64,000 bases of DNA from CAYRFQ01 sp964423615. Its GTDB lineage: Bacteria > Planctomycetota > Planctomycetia > Gemmatales > Gemmataceae. This document shows, in pieces, positions 44,201-52,218 of this stretch. Position numbers and translations under genes: made by a program. Position 1 is the first letter of the stretch. Every line of letters starts with the position of its first letter. The notes beneath the pieces were generated by a model that saw only the letters and a list, made by a program, of their open reading frames with translations, was not told the origin of the DNA and ran no database searches. The DNA lies in NCBI GenBank assembly GCA_964423615.1, contig CAYRFQ010000035.1, positions 5,273-69,272 of the forward strand, given 5' to 3'.

Positions 44201-45362
44201 GTCTGGCGAATTGAAGTCGGCCATCCAAGTCGCCGACGAAGGACTTATCTTCGCTCCGGGCGATTCGCGTTTACAATTGACCCGCGGAGAGCTTCGGTTG
44301 GCTGCGTTGTCGAACGTTGGCACAATCCCGAACGGTCCAGAAGCCCAAGCCATTCGGAAGGACGCGACGGCGGCCATCAACGATCCAACGACGAAAGCTC
44401 AGGCTCATTACGTGTTGGGAAAACTAGCCGAGAAAGAACAAAATGCCAAGCTGGCCATCGAGAACTTCCGCAAGGCTCTCGAAGCGGAATCGAACGAAGA
44501 ACGCAAGGGGCTCTATCAGGCTGACCTCATCGAAGCCATTTTGCGAAAAGGACGCCCCAGCGGCAAAGCGGCCACAAACCGCCCAAATCAGATTTCGCGG
44601 CGGCAGCCTCTGCCGAAGATCGACGGGAGAGAACAACTCGCTTCGATGATTGCCTTAGTGGTCGTTGGGGTGGTGCCTGGCCAAGAAGGTGGCGTGGACA
44701 AATTGTCTCCGAGTGAGAAAGATCTCCAGGAAGTGATCAAGATGGCGAAAATGATTCTTGAGAACTCCAAAGACAGCAAGACGAAAGGTCGGGCTCTGAT
44801 GGCATGGGGAGAAGCCATCAGTCGTTTGGGTCAACGAACCGCGGGCCTCAAGATGTTTGTCGAAGGTCTCAAGAAGGTGTATCCCGAGGAGAGCACCCAA
44901 CGATTACAAAAACTGATCGACGACCACCCGGCATTCGAAGTTCCTGACGCGCTGACTCGTGTGAATCCGGCTCTGGCGGAGAAGTATTTCTCCAAGGGTG
45001 TGTTGGCCTACCGAGACGGAAACTTTTTGCAATCCGAAGGGTACTTCAAGCAATCGTTGATGTACAACTCGAAGTACGCCACCTACCACTACTTCCTCGG
45101 GCTTGCCCAGTTAGCTCAAAAGACCGAGAAGAAAAGCCGGGACGCGGCTGCCCATTTTGAAGAAGGAACGAAATACGAACTGTTGGACCTTCCTCCACGA
45201 GACGAGATCAACTTTGCACTGGAGCCAAGCCGAGGAGCCGACCGGATGGTGCTTGAGCGAGCCAGAGAACGATCTTTTCTCCGAGCCGAAACCGGAGAAG
45301 AAGTCGGCAAGGGAGGAAAAGCAGCACGCAAGCTCGATCCAGGGAGTTTCGGATTCAATTAG
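41214..45362 (+). CDS. Giant acidic-repeat, single-span TPR protein
   Basis: 1382 residues from the ATG at 41214 (GGAG upstream). The first roughly 450 residues are extremely acidic. They open with tandem DDIVEV/VEDVVEV repeats (about 35-80; the DNA repeats as GTCGAGGTC-GACGAC-like units), then three copies of a module containing TMLAPEDEVL or a close variant (about 100-205), then long Asp/Glu-rich sequence. A basic patch (KSRKKKGGKPRKP) precedes one membrane helix (WLGGMLLGLVLTVGGVAAAR, about 480-500). The outer part has a long coiled coil (about 640-860: LKNEVTTTQGQVMAEKDRAD, LDAINTELTKAKAAKGVEGI) and TPR-like repeats to the end (AYYLKGVVGRVEATNKLLFD, AHYVLGKLAEKEQNAKLAIE, YHYFLGLAQLAQKTEKKSRD). 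The acidic part should be cytoplasmic. It may be a scaffold across the membrane; no family is recognised beyond TPR. Confidence 0.85.
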   Translation: MAKKPDQNDPNRRPEEEFDDFDDILEIEDIDEVIEVEDDIVEVDDDIVEVTDDIVEVTDDIVEVEDVVEVEDVVEVEDVEAAPPQPPSLPKKTHMANQEASHTMLAPEDEVLEIDDIDVVEADQPDTAPAQPPGLSKQTQMAGQRASETMLAPEDEVLDLDEDVAAEETTSPPKAPKTRVASRGAMPTQLAPEDEDPLEVGNANADQSESQPSSFPNLSLDAPDEPDIVEVEDLEEIDELAELEEVDDADLDKGVSQPASTEEDFFDEEVLIDGASEIDMGKSRSSDQPSGLDIIAEEIESKAGSEGEGEEMLEEEDALAHQELASGSESSAVDLGSNVGGGSVEIDFGEEDVFAEKSSESIGEDPTASYDSVPEEVDDVVIEDLDEDLLDSEVKVDADALVDEVDDAAVIEEDDTFLHAAQSEQNAEEIDESLLVDEEAEAVTVASSRADRDDDEDDQPRRGKSRKKKGGKPRKPNYMPRWLGGMLLGLVLTVGGVAAARYFVPAGLQGTLKQIPTQGKDPTAAKPPVRQPKVDPIKVAHDLLDQGQYDAAITEVIGTGPQQKKVQDMTAEERYIVGAAKWGQFMEIQLSDRSKLPAVDQQKLTAKANQIVGEARQLLQAVEKAIPADQTTTKLAKQNLAQIKAFVDAPQQFLATKQKLDKRINTLKNEVTTTQGQVMAEKDRADKLSKDKKSAETMAMDLKTKLTAASKKLENINKTLGKKLAVPIEKVAKAALDRIGSLEGMSNKLRKELDAINTELTKAKAAKGVEGIKSLAERKTKLEGDIDQLKSAVVATLAQINQGKKVPDTKNLGKLAMQLKADAAALADKARSPVVGAVGKLLSSSSGFAGRGVDWFRGNVSLAKLQAQLAFYEAKAKFQEPTQEKLGTLAKLVGNTEKTEKADRLKAKRYAEFIIENSKTASPELARAYYLKGVVGRVEATNKLLFDEAKDQIAKAVELAKKQPTTPKWVPAAEKLLDQMNDPVPHYLAKIERLRKSGELKSAIQVADEGLIFAPGDSRLQLTRGELRLAALSNVGTIPNGPEAQAIRKDATAAINDPTTKAQAHYVLGKLAEKEQNAKLAIENFRKALEAESNEERKGLYQADLIEAILRKGRPSGKAATNRPNQISRRQPLPKIDGREQLASMIALVVVGVVPGQEGGVDKLSPSEKDLQEVIKMAKMILENSKDSKTKGRALMAWGEAISRLGQRTAGLKMFVEGLKKVYPEESTQRLQKLIDDHPAFEVPDALTRVNPALAEKYFSKGVLAYRDGNFLQSEGYFKQSLMYNSKYATYHYFLGLAQLAQKTEKKSRDAAAHFEEGTKYELLDLPPRDEINFALEPSRGADRMVLERARERSFLRAETGEEVGKGGKAARKLDPGSFGFN

Positions 45363-45461
45363 ACTCAGTGTACGCCAAAACCGTACGTTTCTAGTTTGCT
45401 CGAAGGAGGAAAAGACTTTCAAGCAACTCAGAAACTTACGGTTTCCCATGGCAAAATGGTT

Positions 45462-47123
45462 TTAATGCTTTTGGGCCGTTGGTGCGATATCAAGCAACCG
45501 ATACTGTGGCGAGATCAGGTCGGTCGTCTGAGGTTGGTCGGTGACCGACAATCCCACATTACCAGCTTTGTCGCGAGCCTTCACCCGGATGAACACCTTG
45601 GCGGGGAAATTCGGTGGAAGCGTCCACGGGTACTTACCCGTGTTGGGTAAATTGTTATGAATTGTCGCCCACGGCCCCTCGGCATGTTCGGCATACTCCA
45701 GCGCGATGGGCAACGAAACAAGGTTCTTGTCCCTGGCCCGCCACTGGAGCAAGAGAGTGTTCTTGCGTTCCTGGTCGGGCATAGGGTCGTACAACTCCAC
45801 AAACGGTTTGCTGTAATCGAGTTCGACACGCATCTCCGGTACTTCTCCCGGTTTTGGTGCTGGTCGCCCTTTTCCCGCTCCACTCCAGATTCGCAGCGTG
45901 AAACCGTAGACGCCTTCTCCGGGAAGTCGTAACAGTCGCGTGTGGACTTGTTGCGTCATCTCCATTCCAACGACCGAGGGATCTTCGGCCATTTGTTTCC
46001 ATGTGTATCCACCGTCCTCGGTGACGTAGAGCCCAACCTTGCCAACCCCCGACTTGCCGATCTTGGAGATTTCATATCGCAACATCAACTCGGGTGTGTT
46101 GATGTATTTGATCGGTGGTAGTTGTTTTTGAGGCGTTGCAATGAGCGGGCCAGCGTTCTCGGTCTTTTCTTGCTTGGCAGTCGCCGGAGACGAGCGAGCC
46201 TTCGAATCCTGGGAGTTCGCCTCACTCGTGATACTCAAACCTTCACTTTTGTTGATCTTCGGTTGCACATTCCTGGGTTGCACATTCCTGGGTTGCACAT
46301 TCTTCGGCTCGGGCGGTGGTGGCACTGCCTCGCTGTTGAATTGTTTGTTCTCGAACGATTCGGGTGGTTGCGGTGGCGGCAACTTTCTCTGGAAACTAGG
46401 GGAGCCCGATTTTCCTCCGTTCTGCGTCGGTGGAGCAACGCTCGGGACAGACTGCCCTCGAATGGTTCCCTCTTGTCGATAGCTCACTCGGTTCAAAGTC
46501 CCATCAACGCTGGCCACGACTTTTTCCGAGAACGAGAGGTTCTGGGCTTGGTCACGGAGTTGCAATCGCATGACGATTGCTTGGGCCGTATCCACCCGAA
46601 ATTTCATTGTGCCCTGGGCTTGTTGGGGGAACTTCGGAACCGTTTGCCACCCGACATAGGGGCCATTGGGCTTGTACCGCAGTTCCAACGTGTTCCAATC
46701 GGTGTTTCTTTCCAGGAGTTTCCAGCTCACGACAACGTGCTCGCCTTCTCGTTTCGCGCTGGTAATTTCCACTCGTGGCGGCAACGTATCGACGATGACC
46801 TTTTGCGGAGGCGGCCCTTGCTCGATGTCCCTTGGGAACTCCTGGTTGGAGTGGTCAACGACCGTGATCCGGAACCAGTACTCTCCATCCTTCTCGGCGA
46901 AGAATGGGAACTTTGTGTCGTCCGGTCGAATCTGCAGTTCCTTACTCCACGACCGTCCTCGGTCTCGTGACACGTAGAGGCGAACCGCTCGAATCTTGGC
47001 ACGTTGTTCCGGGGCGATCCCATAGGGCAGGTTGAAGCTCCGGGTCTTCATAAAGATGGCGTCATTTGGGGTTTGCGCCACGAGCAGCGAAAGGCAAGTC
47101 AGCGCGAATGTGTTCAGACCCAT
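45462..47123 (-). CDS. Secreted beta-rich hypothetical protein
   Basis: 553 residues, ATG at 47123 after AAGGAG, with a short signal-like start (LNTFALTCLSLLVAQ). Residues about 30-125 look like a sandwich domain (IRAVRLYVSRDRGRSWSKEL, KDGEYWFRITVVDHSNQEFP), which repeats in altered form at about 125-210 and again near 340-500 (LMLRYEISKIGKSGVGKVGL, LYVTEDGGYTWKQM). The recurring VSRDRGRSW / VTEDGGYTW resembles Asp-box or BNR motifs. The linker holds three tandem NVQPR units and a Gln/Pro/Lys-rich stretch. It is probably a surface or periplasmic binding protein, convergent with the acidic TPR gene. Confidence 0.8.
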   Translation of the reverse strand: MGLNTFALTCLSLLVAQTPNDAIFMKTRSFNLPYGIAPEQRAKIRAVRLYVSRDRGRSWSKELQIRPDDTKFPFFAEKDGEYWFRITVVDHSNQEFPRDIEQGPPPQKVIVDTLPPRVEITSAKREGEHVVVSWKLLERNTDWNTLELRYKPNGPYVGWQTVPKFPQQAQGTMKFRVDTAQAIVMRLQLRDQAQNLSFSEKVVASVDGTLNRVSYRQEGTIRGQSVPSVAPPTQNGGKSGSPSFQRKLPPPQPPESFENKQFNSEAVPPPPEPKNVQPRNVQPRNVQPKINKSEGLSITSEANSQDSKARSSPATAKQEKTENAGPLIATPQKQLPPIKYINTPELMLRYEISKIGKSGVGKVGLYVTEDGGYTWKQMAEDPSVVGMEMTQQVHTRLLRLPGEGVYGFTLRIWSGAGKGRPAPKPGEVPEMRVELDYSKPFVELYDPMPDQERKNTLLLQWRARDKNLVSLPIALEYAEHAEGPWATIHNNLPNTGKYPWTLPPNFPAKVFIRVKARDKAGNVGLSVTDQPQTTDLISPQYRLLDIAPTAQKH

Positions 47124-47296
47124 GTAGTGCTCCTTGCCAAGTCAGACACGATTCGATTCGACGAGATCCCAAGCGACCTGGTAGTCTGTTTGCCGCGAGG
47201 GACTTGTGACTGTTTTTCTGCAACTGGCTTAGGGCTTGTCCCGTGGGACAGGTTTGGAACGTGTCCCGTGTTCGGACCGAGTCGCAGAAAATATTT
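47124..47296. other. Short upstream region of the beta-rich protein
   Basis: It holds the leader of the minus-strand gene. A short near-direct repeat, CTTGTCCCGTGGGACAG then CGTGTCCCGTGTTCGGAC, is seen at about 47233-47279. No gene is seen. Confidence 0.25.
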
Positions 47297-47552
47297 TCAT
47301 TGAAGAAGTGGCCGGAGATTACCGAACATTTCGATCTCGTCAAGCCAAAACTTGAGTCTTTCCTCAGGGAAACCATCAAATTTTTCTTTCGAGCTTGCCG
47401 ACCAGAAAAATAACGATGAATGCAACGAATACGCAAACAACGACGCTTTGCAGGAACCTGTGGGAGATGCCTTCAGGTGCAACCGCGTTCCCGATACCAT
47501 GAACGAAGGATTGGAGTTCCTCTTGATTGCGAGCCTCCTGACAACTATACAA
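47297..47552 (-). pseudogene. Possible frameshifted small membrane protein
   Basis: Reading leftward from the TTG at 47552, one frame gives EELQSFVHGIGNAVAPEG and a membrane helix (QSVVVCVFVAFIVIFLV) followed by GKLERKI and a stop at 47376. Just at that stop, in an A/T run (AAAGAAAAATTTGA), a neighbouring frame continues with protein-like sequence (DGFPEERLKFWLDEIEMF) to a stop at 47297. A one-base slip would join them into one roughly 80-residue anchored protein. It could be a broken gene, a sequencing error, or two unrelated frames. No family is recognised. Confidence 0.35.
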
Positions 47553-47593
47553 ATATTTAGTACATAAGAGCGATCCGAAGAGGCGAGGAAATT

Positions 47594-48307
47594 ATGGACG
47601 ATCGGCCGAGAGAAGAAATCGTAGCCGCATTGGACGACATTGTGTCCGAGCTTCTGGACCAAGCGGGGGTGAGTGAGCCTCCGGTCGATGCGATTGCGCT
47701 AGCACAATCTCACCTGGGCATTCCTGTTTCGCTCGATACCCGCCAAGAGCCCCGTGGTCGCGTCCAACGGATCGGACGACGACCGAGAATTTACTTACGT
47801 CCCGAGCCAACCGAAGAACGACACCAGTGGACCGTGGCTCACGAGATCGGTCGGCACTTCAAATCGCAAATCCACGAACGGCTCGATCTCGACCCCGAAG
47901 AAGCCAAAGCGCTAACGGGAGACTCGCTCCACACACTCTTTTCGTCTCGGCTCTTGGTGCCGACCATTTGGTTTGCTGAAGACGCCAAGGCTTTGGATTT
48001 TAATTTGCTCGAACTGAAAAAACGGTACACGACGTCGAGCAACGAAGTCATCGCCAGGCGAATGCTCGACCTCCCGTACCCAACGATCATCACGGTCGTC
48101 GACAACGGCACCGTGACGAAACGTAAAACAAACGGTCCCGAGATTAAAGCCACGGAAATGGAGCCGGTCGAGCAACGTTGTTGGGAATACGTCAACCAGA
48201 ACAGCCTTCCACGGATCGTCACCGAAGGGAATTGGACCGTCCAGGGTTGGCCAATCCATCAGACCGACTGGAAGCGAGAGATCTTGCGGACGGTCGTCGA
48301 TGAGTAA
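47594..48307 (+). CDS. ImmA/IrrE-type metallopeptidase-like protein, altered motif
   Basis: 237 residues, ATG at 47594 after GAGGAAA. The arrangement is that of the IrrE/ImmA (M78, DUF955) family: VDAIALAQSHLGIPVSLD, RRPRIYLRPEPTEERHQWTV, then AHEIGRHF, LFSSRLLVPTIWF, LKKRYTTSSNEVIARRMLDL and the closing ITVVDNGTVTKRKTNG. Members cleave repressor proteins in stress or mobile-element control. Here the usual HExxH reads HEIGRH (HExxxH), and the downstream ExxAxxFA glutamate site reads DSLHTLFSS, so metal binding or catalysis may be altered or lost. A partner helix-turn-helix repressor is not adjacent. Confidence 0.75.
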   Translation: MDDRPREEIVAALDDIVSELLDQAGVSEPPVDAIALAQSHLGIPVSLDTRQEPRGRVQRIGRRPRIYLRPEPTEERHQWTVAHEIGRHFKSQIHERLDLDPEEAKALTGDSLHTLFSSRLLVPTIWFAEDAKALDFNLLELKKRYTTSSNEVIARRMLDLPYPTIITVVDNGTVTKRKTNGPEIKATEMEPVEQRCWEYVNQNSLPRIVTEGNWTVQGWPIHQTDWKREILRTVVDE

Positions 48308-48329
48308 GACTCGGACCACAGGAGCCGAA

Positions 48330-48956
48330 ATGATGAATGACGAAAACGTTTTTCTCCGAGCCATCGAGCAAGATCGAGACAATCCGGTTCCGCGACTCGT
48401 TTATGCGGACTGGCTCGAAGAAAAGGACGACCTGCGTTGTGAGTACTTGCGATTGATGTGTCGAATGGCCGAGTTGCGGGAGGACATTGATTCGAAGTGG
48501 ATTGAAACCGTTCAGGAAACTCGTTTTGTCACAACTATCTGGCTCAATTCAGGGCGTAGTGTCTCTCTACGAAGTCTGAGGCAGTTTCATGTTTACGAAG
48601 GATTGCTTGAGGGACTCCCAACAAAGAAGTTGAATCAACGGATTATAAATCGGACAATCGAAGGTGAGCGACAACAGTCCGGTGGAAACGAGCCTTATCT
48701 CATAGAACCTGAGGAGACACCAATCGAATATCGTGGTGAACGCCTCTACCCGTTTGGTGAGCCAGCTTCCATTCCGTCCGTCGGCTGTGTTGGCCGTTTC
48801 CACTCTTTTCAACCTGCCCGGAACAGCAACGAGGACTATTCCGAACTGGTATTAATCTGGTTTCAGGACCACATGGCACTCCCGTTTGGAAAAGACGTGT
48901 TACCCAAAATCCTGACCATCGATTGGGAAAAGCACGCCCACGATTACATTTGGTGA
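48330..48956 (+). CDS. TIGR02996 repeat-companion domain protein
   Basis: 208 residues from the ATG at 48330, with AGGAG at 48320-48324; an in-frame ATG at 48300 would overlap the previous gene by 8 bp. FLRAIEQDRDNPVPRLVYAD, then WLEEKDDLRCEYLRLMCRMA is the TIGR02996 domain, a short module found at the N-terminus of many Gemmata-type proteins. The remaining 150 residues are unassigned but end in a compact, aromatic-rich domain (SELVLIWFQDHMALPFGKDV). Probably co-transcribed with the IrrE-like gene. Function unknown. Confidence 0.78.
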   Translation: MMNDENVFLRAIEQDRDNPVPRLVYADWLEEKDDLRCEYLRLMCRMAELREDIDSKWIETVQETRFVTTIWLNSGRSVSLRSLRQFHVYEGLLEGLPTKKLNQRIINRTIEGERQQSGGNEPYLIEPEETPIEYRGERLYPFGEPASIPSVGCVGRFHSFQPARNSNEDYSELVLIWFQDHMALPFGKDVLPKILTIDWEKHAHDYIW

Positions 48957-48988
48957 AAATTGGCTTCTCTCGACAAATATTTCTCCAA

Positions 48989-49260
48989 CTCTTGCGTTCC
49001 GGATCTTATTCGATTATCGGTACATCAATAAAGGCTGTGTTTAGCTCTCTTTCGGCGATGTTGCGTCGCCGTTGCGTTTGGTTTTCACGCATCTCAAGGA
49101 AGGCTGTTTCAGACTGGCTATTCTGGCCATGCGGTTATGTCAGAAACATAGTCTGGAACAAACAAACCCTTAGCGGTTTAAAACGATAAAAAATAACACA
49201 AATGCAAAGCCAGTCCGTGAGCCTTCCATGATCCAGGTCCGGAAGTAGACACAGCCTTTT
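48989..49260. repeat. Dispersed hairpin repeat family C copy 1
   Basis: From CTCTTGCGTTCCGGATC to ACACAGCCTTTT. AAAGGCTGTGTTTA (49030-49043) and TAGACACAGCCTTT (49246-49259) are inverted ends with one mismatch. Inside, GGCGATGTTGCGTCGCCG is a small hairpin and AAGGCTGTTTCAGACT pairs imperfectly with AGTCCGTGAGCCTT. The next inner arms are ACTGGCT/AGCCAGT, replaced by ACTCAC/GTGAGT in copy 2. Confidence 0.7.
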
Positions 49261-49267
49261 TTTCGAA

Positions 49268-50497
49268 TCAGTTCGGCACCAACGTATCCAACGTCCGAAG
49301 CGTTTTGGGGATCTGTTTCTTGAAGCCGAAATACCCGGCGCGGGCGTGCGGGTGCAGCTCTTTGTCCCAGTTACGCCGCACTTCGGTTGTGTCCAAATTC
49401 GCTTGTTTCAACGAGGCATTGATCTGGAACGCGACCTCTCTCCAGGGCCCCTGACACGGCTTGAGCGTCACGACTCCGGCGAGCTGCTCTCGCTGACACC
49501 AATCTACGACTTCGGCTGCCGGGTCATTTCCTTCGAGCAGTTCGAACGATATCCCGAAGTGTTCCTGGACTCTCTTTTGACAGTCGAGCATGGCCTGGTC
49601 GGAAAAGTCTCGCACGGATTGGGCGAGGTCGTATTGTTCGGCCACCCATTTCATCCCGCATCCCGCAGCGGCCTTGAATTTGTAGCTCTGGAGTTCCGAT
49701 AGTTCAGGCGTCAGGTCCTCTTGAAACACCAACAGACCGTATTCGTCAGTGTTTCGGAATAAATTCTGGCCGGGGTCGTACGGACCTCTCGGGTACTCGT
49801 TGTCTTCGTGCAAGGGTTCGGGGTTGTTCGCGAGTTGGTGGCCAGGATGAAACCGCCCGTTGGTGAACTTGCGAATGTTCGAAGCGGTGGCCGTGTAGTT
49901 CTTGCCTTTCGTTTGTAGTCCCGCCACCCATCGCCAACTCAACGTGTTCGACGCGGGGTCGGCGTCGAGAAGATGGCGATAGAAGAAGTCCGCCCCCAAC
50001 GTCCAGGGAAGATTCAACGTGAAAATCCAGATGCTCGCGAACCACATCCTGGCGTGGTTGTGCAAATACCCATTTTCGACGAGTTCACGCGACCATTCGT
50101 CGAAGCAATCGATGCCCGTCTCTCCGGCGACAGCCTGGGCGTATTGGCTCCGGGAGTCGGCAAACTTCTCCATCCGTTCGCAGTCCTTCTGAAGCGTCGT
50201 CAAGTAGTCGAGCCAAACAGACGGCCGCATCTCGAGCCAGCCTTTCCAGTACGTCCGCCAGAGCACTTCCTGTATGAATTTTTCTGCCGCGTTGGCCGAG
50301 TGTTGGGTCAAAACTTGTTGAACGACCTCGCCTTCTGTGATCAGGCGTCTACTAATGTACGGTGATAATACGGAAACGTTCGTTCGGTCTTCCGGGCCGT
50401 AATCGTGATTACGAGTGTCTGCGTATTGTCGTCCCGCTCGAGGCAGAAAGTTGTTGAGTCGTTCGAGGCCAGATATTCGTGAAGGATGAAAGTCCAT
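49268..50497 (-). CDS. Photolyase/cryptochrome-family protein, apparent reversed domain order
   Basis: 409 residues from the ATG at 50497; a GTG at 50554 is the alternative, and neither has a strong ribosome site. The FAD-binding photolyase domain comes first: YADTRNHDYGPEDRTNVSVL, LSPYISRRLITEGEVV, FIQEVLWRTYWKGWLEM, NHARMWFASIWIFTLNLPWT, WRWVAGLQTKGKNYTA, RKFTNGRFHPG. From about 270 the sequence looks like an alpha/beta antenna-type domain: YGLLVFQEDLTPEL, DYGPAAEV-type helices (DPAAEVVDWCQREQLAGVVT) and GPWREVAFQINASLKQANLD. In ordinary photolyases that domain is N-terminal. The protein may bind FAD and act in light sensing or repair. It is divergent from a normal-order photolyase 156 bp away. 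Confidence 0.82.
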   Translation of the reverse strand: MDFHPSRISGLERLNNFLPRAGRQYADTRNHDYGPEDRTNVSVLSPYISRRLITEGEVVQQVLTQHSANAAEKFIQEVLWRTYWKGWLEMRPSVWLDYLTTLQKDCERMEKFADSRSQYAQAVAGETGIDCFDEWSRELVENGYLHNHARMWFASIWIFTLNLPWTLGADFFYRHLLDADPASNTLSWRWVAGLQTKGKNYTATASNIRKFTNGRFHPGHQLANNPEPLHEDNEYPRGPYDPGQNLFRNTDEYGLLVFQEDLTPELSELQSYKFKAAAGCGMKWVAEQYDLAQSVRDFSDQAMLDCQKRVQEHFGISFELLEGNDPAAEVVDWCQREQLAGVVTLKPCQGPWREVAFQINASLKQANLDTTEVRRNWDKELHPHARAGYFGFKKQIPKTLRTLDTLVPN

Positions 50498-50652
50498 TAG
50501 CAATCTGTATCCGTTTGGGGCAAGTGTGAGAAAGTTCGACGGAGTGAAACGCACGGTCTATTCATAGAACCGTTCCAGGACACCGGTAAAGTGCCCGATG
50601 AAATTCCATCACAAACGTGGGGCCTCTCGCCGGAAAACACCGATGAGGAATT

Positions 50653-52218
50653 ATGTCGCAACAGAAAACCCAGTTAGTTTGGTTCAAGCGAGACCTCCGC
50701 GTCCAAGACCACGCACCGCTCGCGGAGGCGGCCAAGCGTGGCCCCTGTTTGTGTCTTTACGTGTACGAACCCGAGGTGTACACGGCAGAGGACTTCGATT
50801 CGGCAAAAATGAACTTTATTAACGATTCGTTACGCGATTTGGCTTTGTCACTCAAACGTCTGGGCGGGCGGTTGACATTTCGGGTCGGAACTTTGCCGCA
50901 GGCGTTCGAGGAGCTTTATGACGAGTATCCGTTCGAAGCCATTTGGAGCCACGAAGAAACGGGTAACGACATCACGTACCGACGTGACCAACGAGTATCC
51001 GCGTGGGCCAACGAAAAAGGCATCGCGTTGCACCAGTTGCCACAAAACGGCGTCGTGCGTGGACTAAAAAGTCGTGACGGTTGGTCCCGTCTCTGGCAAC
51101 AACGGATGAACGAGTCGACTGCTCCGATGCCCGAACACGTGACTCCCGTCGAGGGCCTCACTCACGGCCGGCGACGGTCATTGCGGGAACTCGGACTGCC
51201 CGAGAGTACGCGAACCGACGTCCAGCACGGAGGAGAATCGCTCGCCCACGAAACTCTCGAAACGTTCCTGACGGATCGAGGCGTAAACTACCGAAGTGAT
51301 ATGTCGAGTCCGTTGACGGGAGAGCAAGGTTGCAGCCGACTGAGTACCTATCTGGCCTGGGGCAATATATCCATCAAGCAGGTCTACCACGCTGTCACTG
51401 CTCGGTCCCAAGAACTCAAGGACATCCGCAAGGCCAAACAAGAAATCGACAAACGTTGGCTTCCTTCGTTGTCTTCGTATCAGGGTCGATTGCGGTGGCA
51501 CTGTCACTTCATGCAGAAGTATGAGGACGAACCACGCATCGAGTTCGAGAACATCAACCGGGGTTACGACGGCCTTCGCGAGAACGAGTTCAACGAAGAG
51601 TATTTCCAACGGTGGTGCGAAGGACGAACGGGCTATCCCTTCGTCGACGCGTGCATACGCGCCCTGCATCAAACCGGTTGGACGAACTTTCGCATGCGTG
51701 CCATGCTCGTTTCGTTTGCCTCGTACCATCTGTGGCTTCACTGGCGGCGTCCGGCGTTGTATTTAGCACAACAATTCCTCGACTTCGAGCCTGGCATCCA
51801 CTATAGCCAATTCCAAATGCAATCGGGCGTAACGGGCATCAACACTGTCCGGATTTACTCACCCACGAAACAGGCCCAGGATCAAGACCCCGAAGGAATT
51901 TTCATCCGGCGTTACGTCCCGGAACTTTCTGGCGTCCCAACGAAGCACATTGCCGAACCACATAAGATGGCACAGACCGAACAACGCAAAGCCGGTTGCA
52001 TTATCGGCAAGGACTATCCAGCCCCGATTGTGGATCACAAGGAGGCGACGAAGGCGGCCAAACAGCGAGTTTACGCCGTCAAAGGAAATGCCAAGACCAA
52101 AGCCGAATCTCAGAAAGTCTATGAGAAACATGGGAGTCGACGCAGGCCGTCGCGTCCTCCGCGAAAGAAGACACCGAAAAAATCGGACTGGGAACAGGGC
52201 ACATTGCTCGACGGTTAG
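50653..52218 (+). CDS. DNA photolyase/cryptochrome
   Basis: 521 residues, ATG at 50653 after GAGGAA. Domain order is the usual one: N-terminal antenna domain (LVWFKRDLRVQDHAPLAEAA, IWSHEETGNDITYRRDQRV), then the FAD domain (GEQGCSRLSTYLAWGNISIK, SSYQGRLRWHCHFMQKYEDE, GRTGYPFVDACIRALHQTGW, NFRMRAMLVSFASYHLWLHW, IHYSQFQMQSGVTGINTVRI, YSPTKQAQDQDPEG). It shares the cryptochrome-like FAD core, and the C-terminus adds a very basic tail (SRRRPSRPPRKKTPKKSDW) suited to DNA contact. The expected role is blue-light-driven repair of pyrimidine dimers, or light sensing. It shares an upstream region with the reversed-order gene. Confidence 0.92.
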   Translation: MSQQKTQLVWFKRDLRVQDHAPLAEAAKRGPCLCLYVYEPEVYTAEDFDSAKMNFINDSLRDLALSLKRLGGRLTFRVGTLPQAFEELYDEYPFEAIWSHEETGNDITYRRDQRVSAWANEKGIALHQLPQNGVVRGLKSRDGWSRLWQQRMNESTAPMPEHVTPVEGLTHGRRRSLRELGLPESTRTDVQHGGESLAHETLETFLTDRGVNYRSDMSSPLTGEQGCSRLSTYLAWGNISIKQVYHAVTARSQELKDIRKAKQEIDKRWLPSLSSYQGRLRWHCHFMQKYEDEPRIEFENINRGYDGLRENEFNEEYFQRWCEGRTGYPFVDACIRALHQTGWTNFRMRAMLVSFASYHLWLHWRRPALYLAQQFLDFEPGIHYSQFQMQSGVTGINTVRIYSPTKQAQDQDPEGIFIRRYVPELSGVPTKHIAEPHKMAQTEQRKAGCIIGKDYPAPIVDHKEATKAAKQRVYAVKGNAKTKAESQKVYEKHGSRRRPSRPPRKKTPKKSDWEQGTLLDG

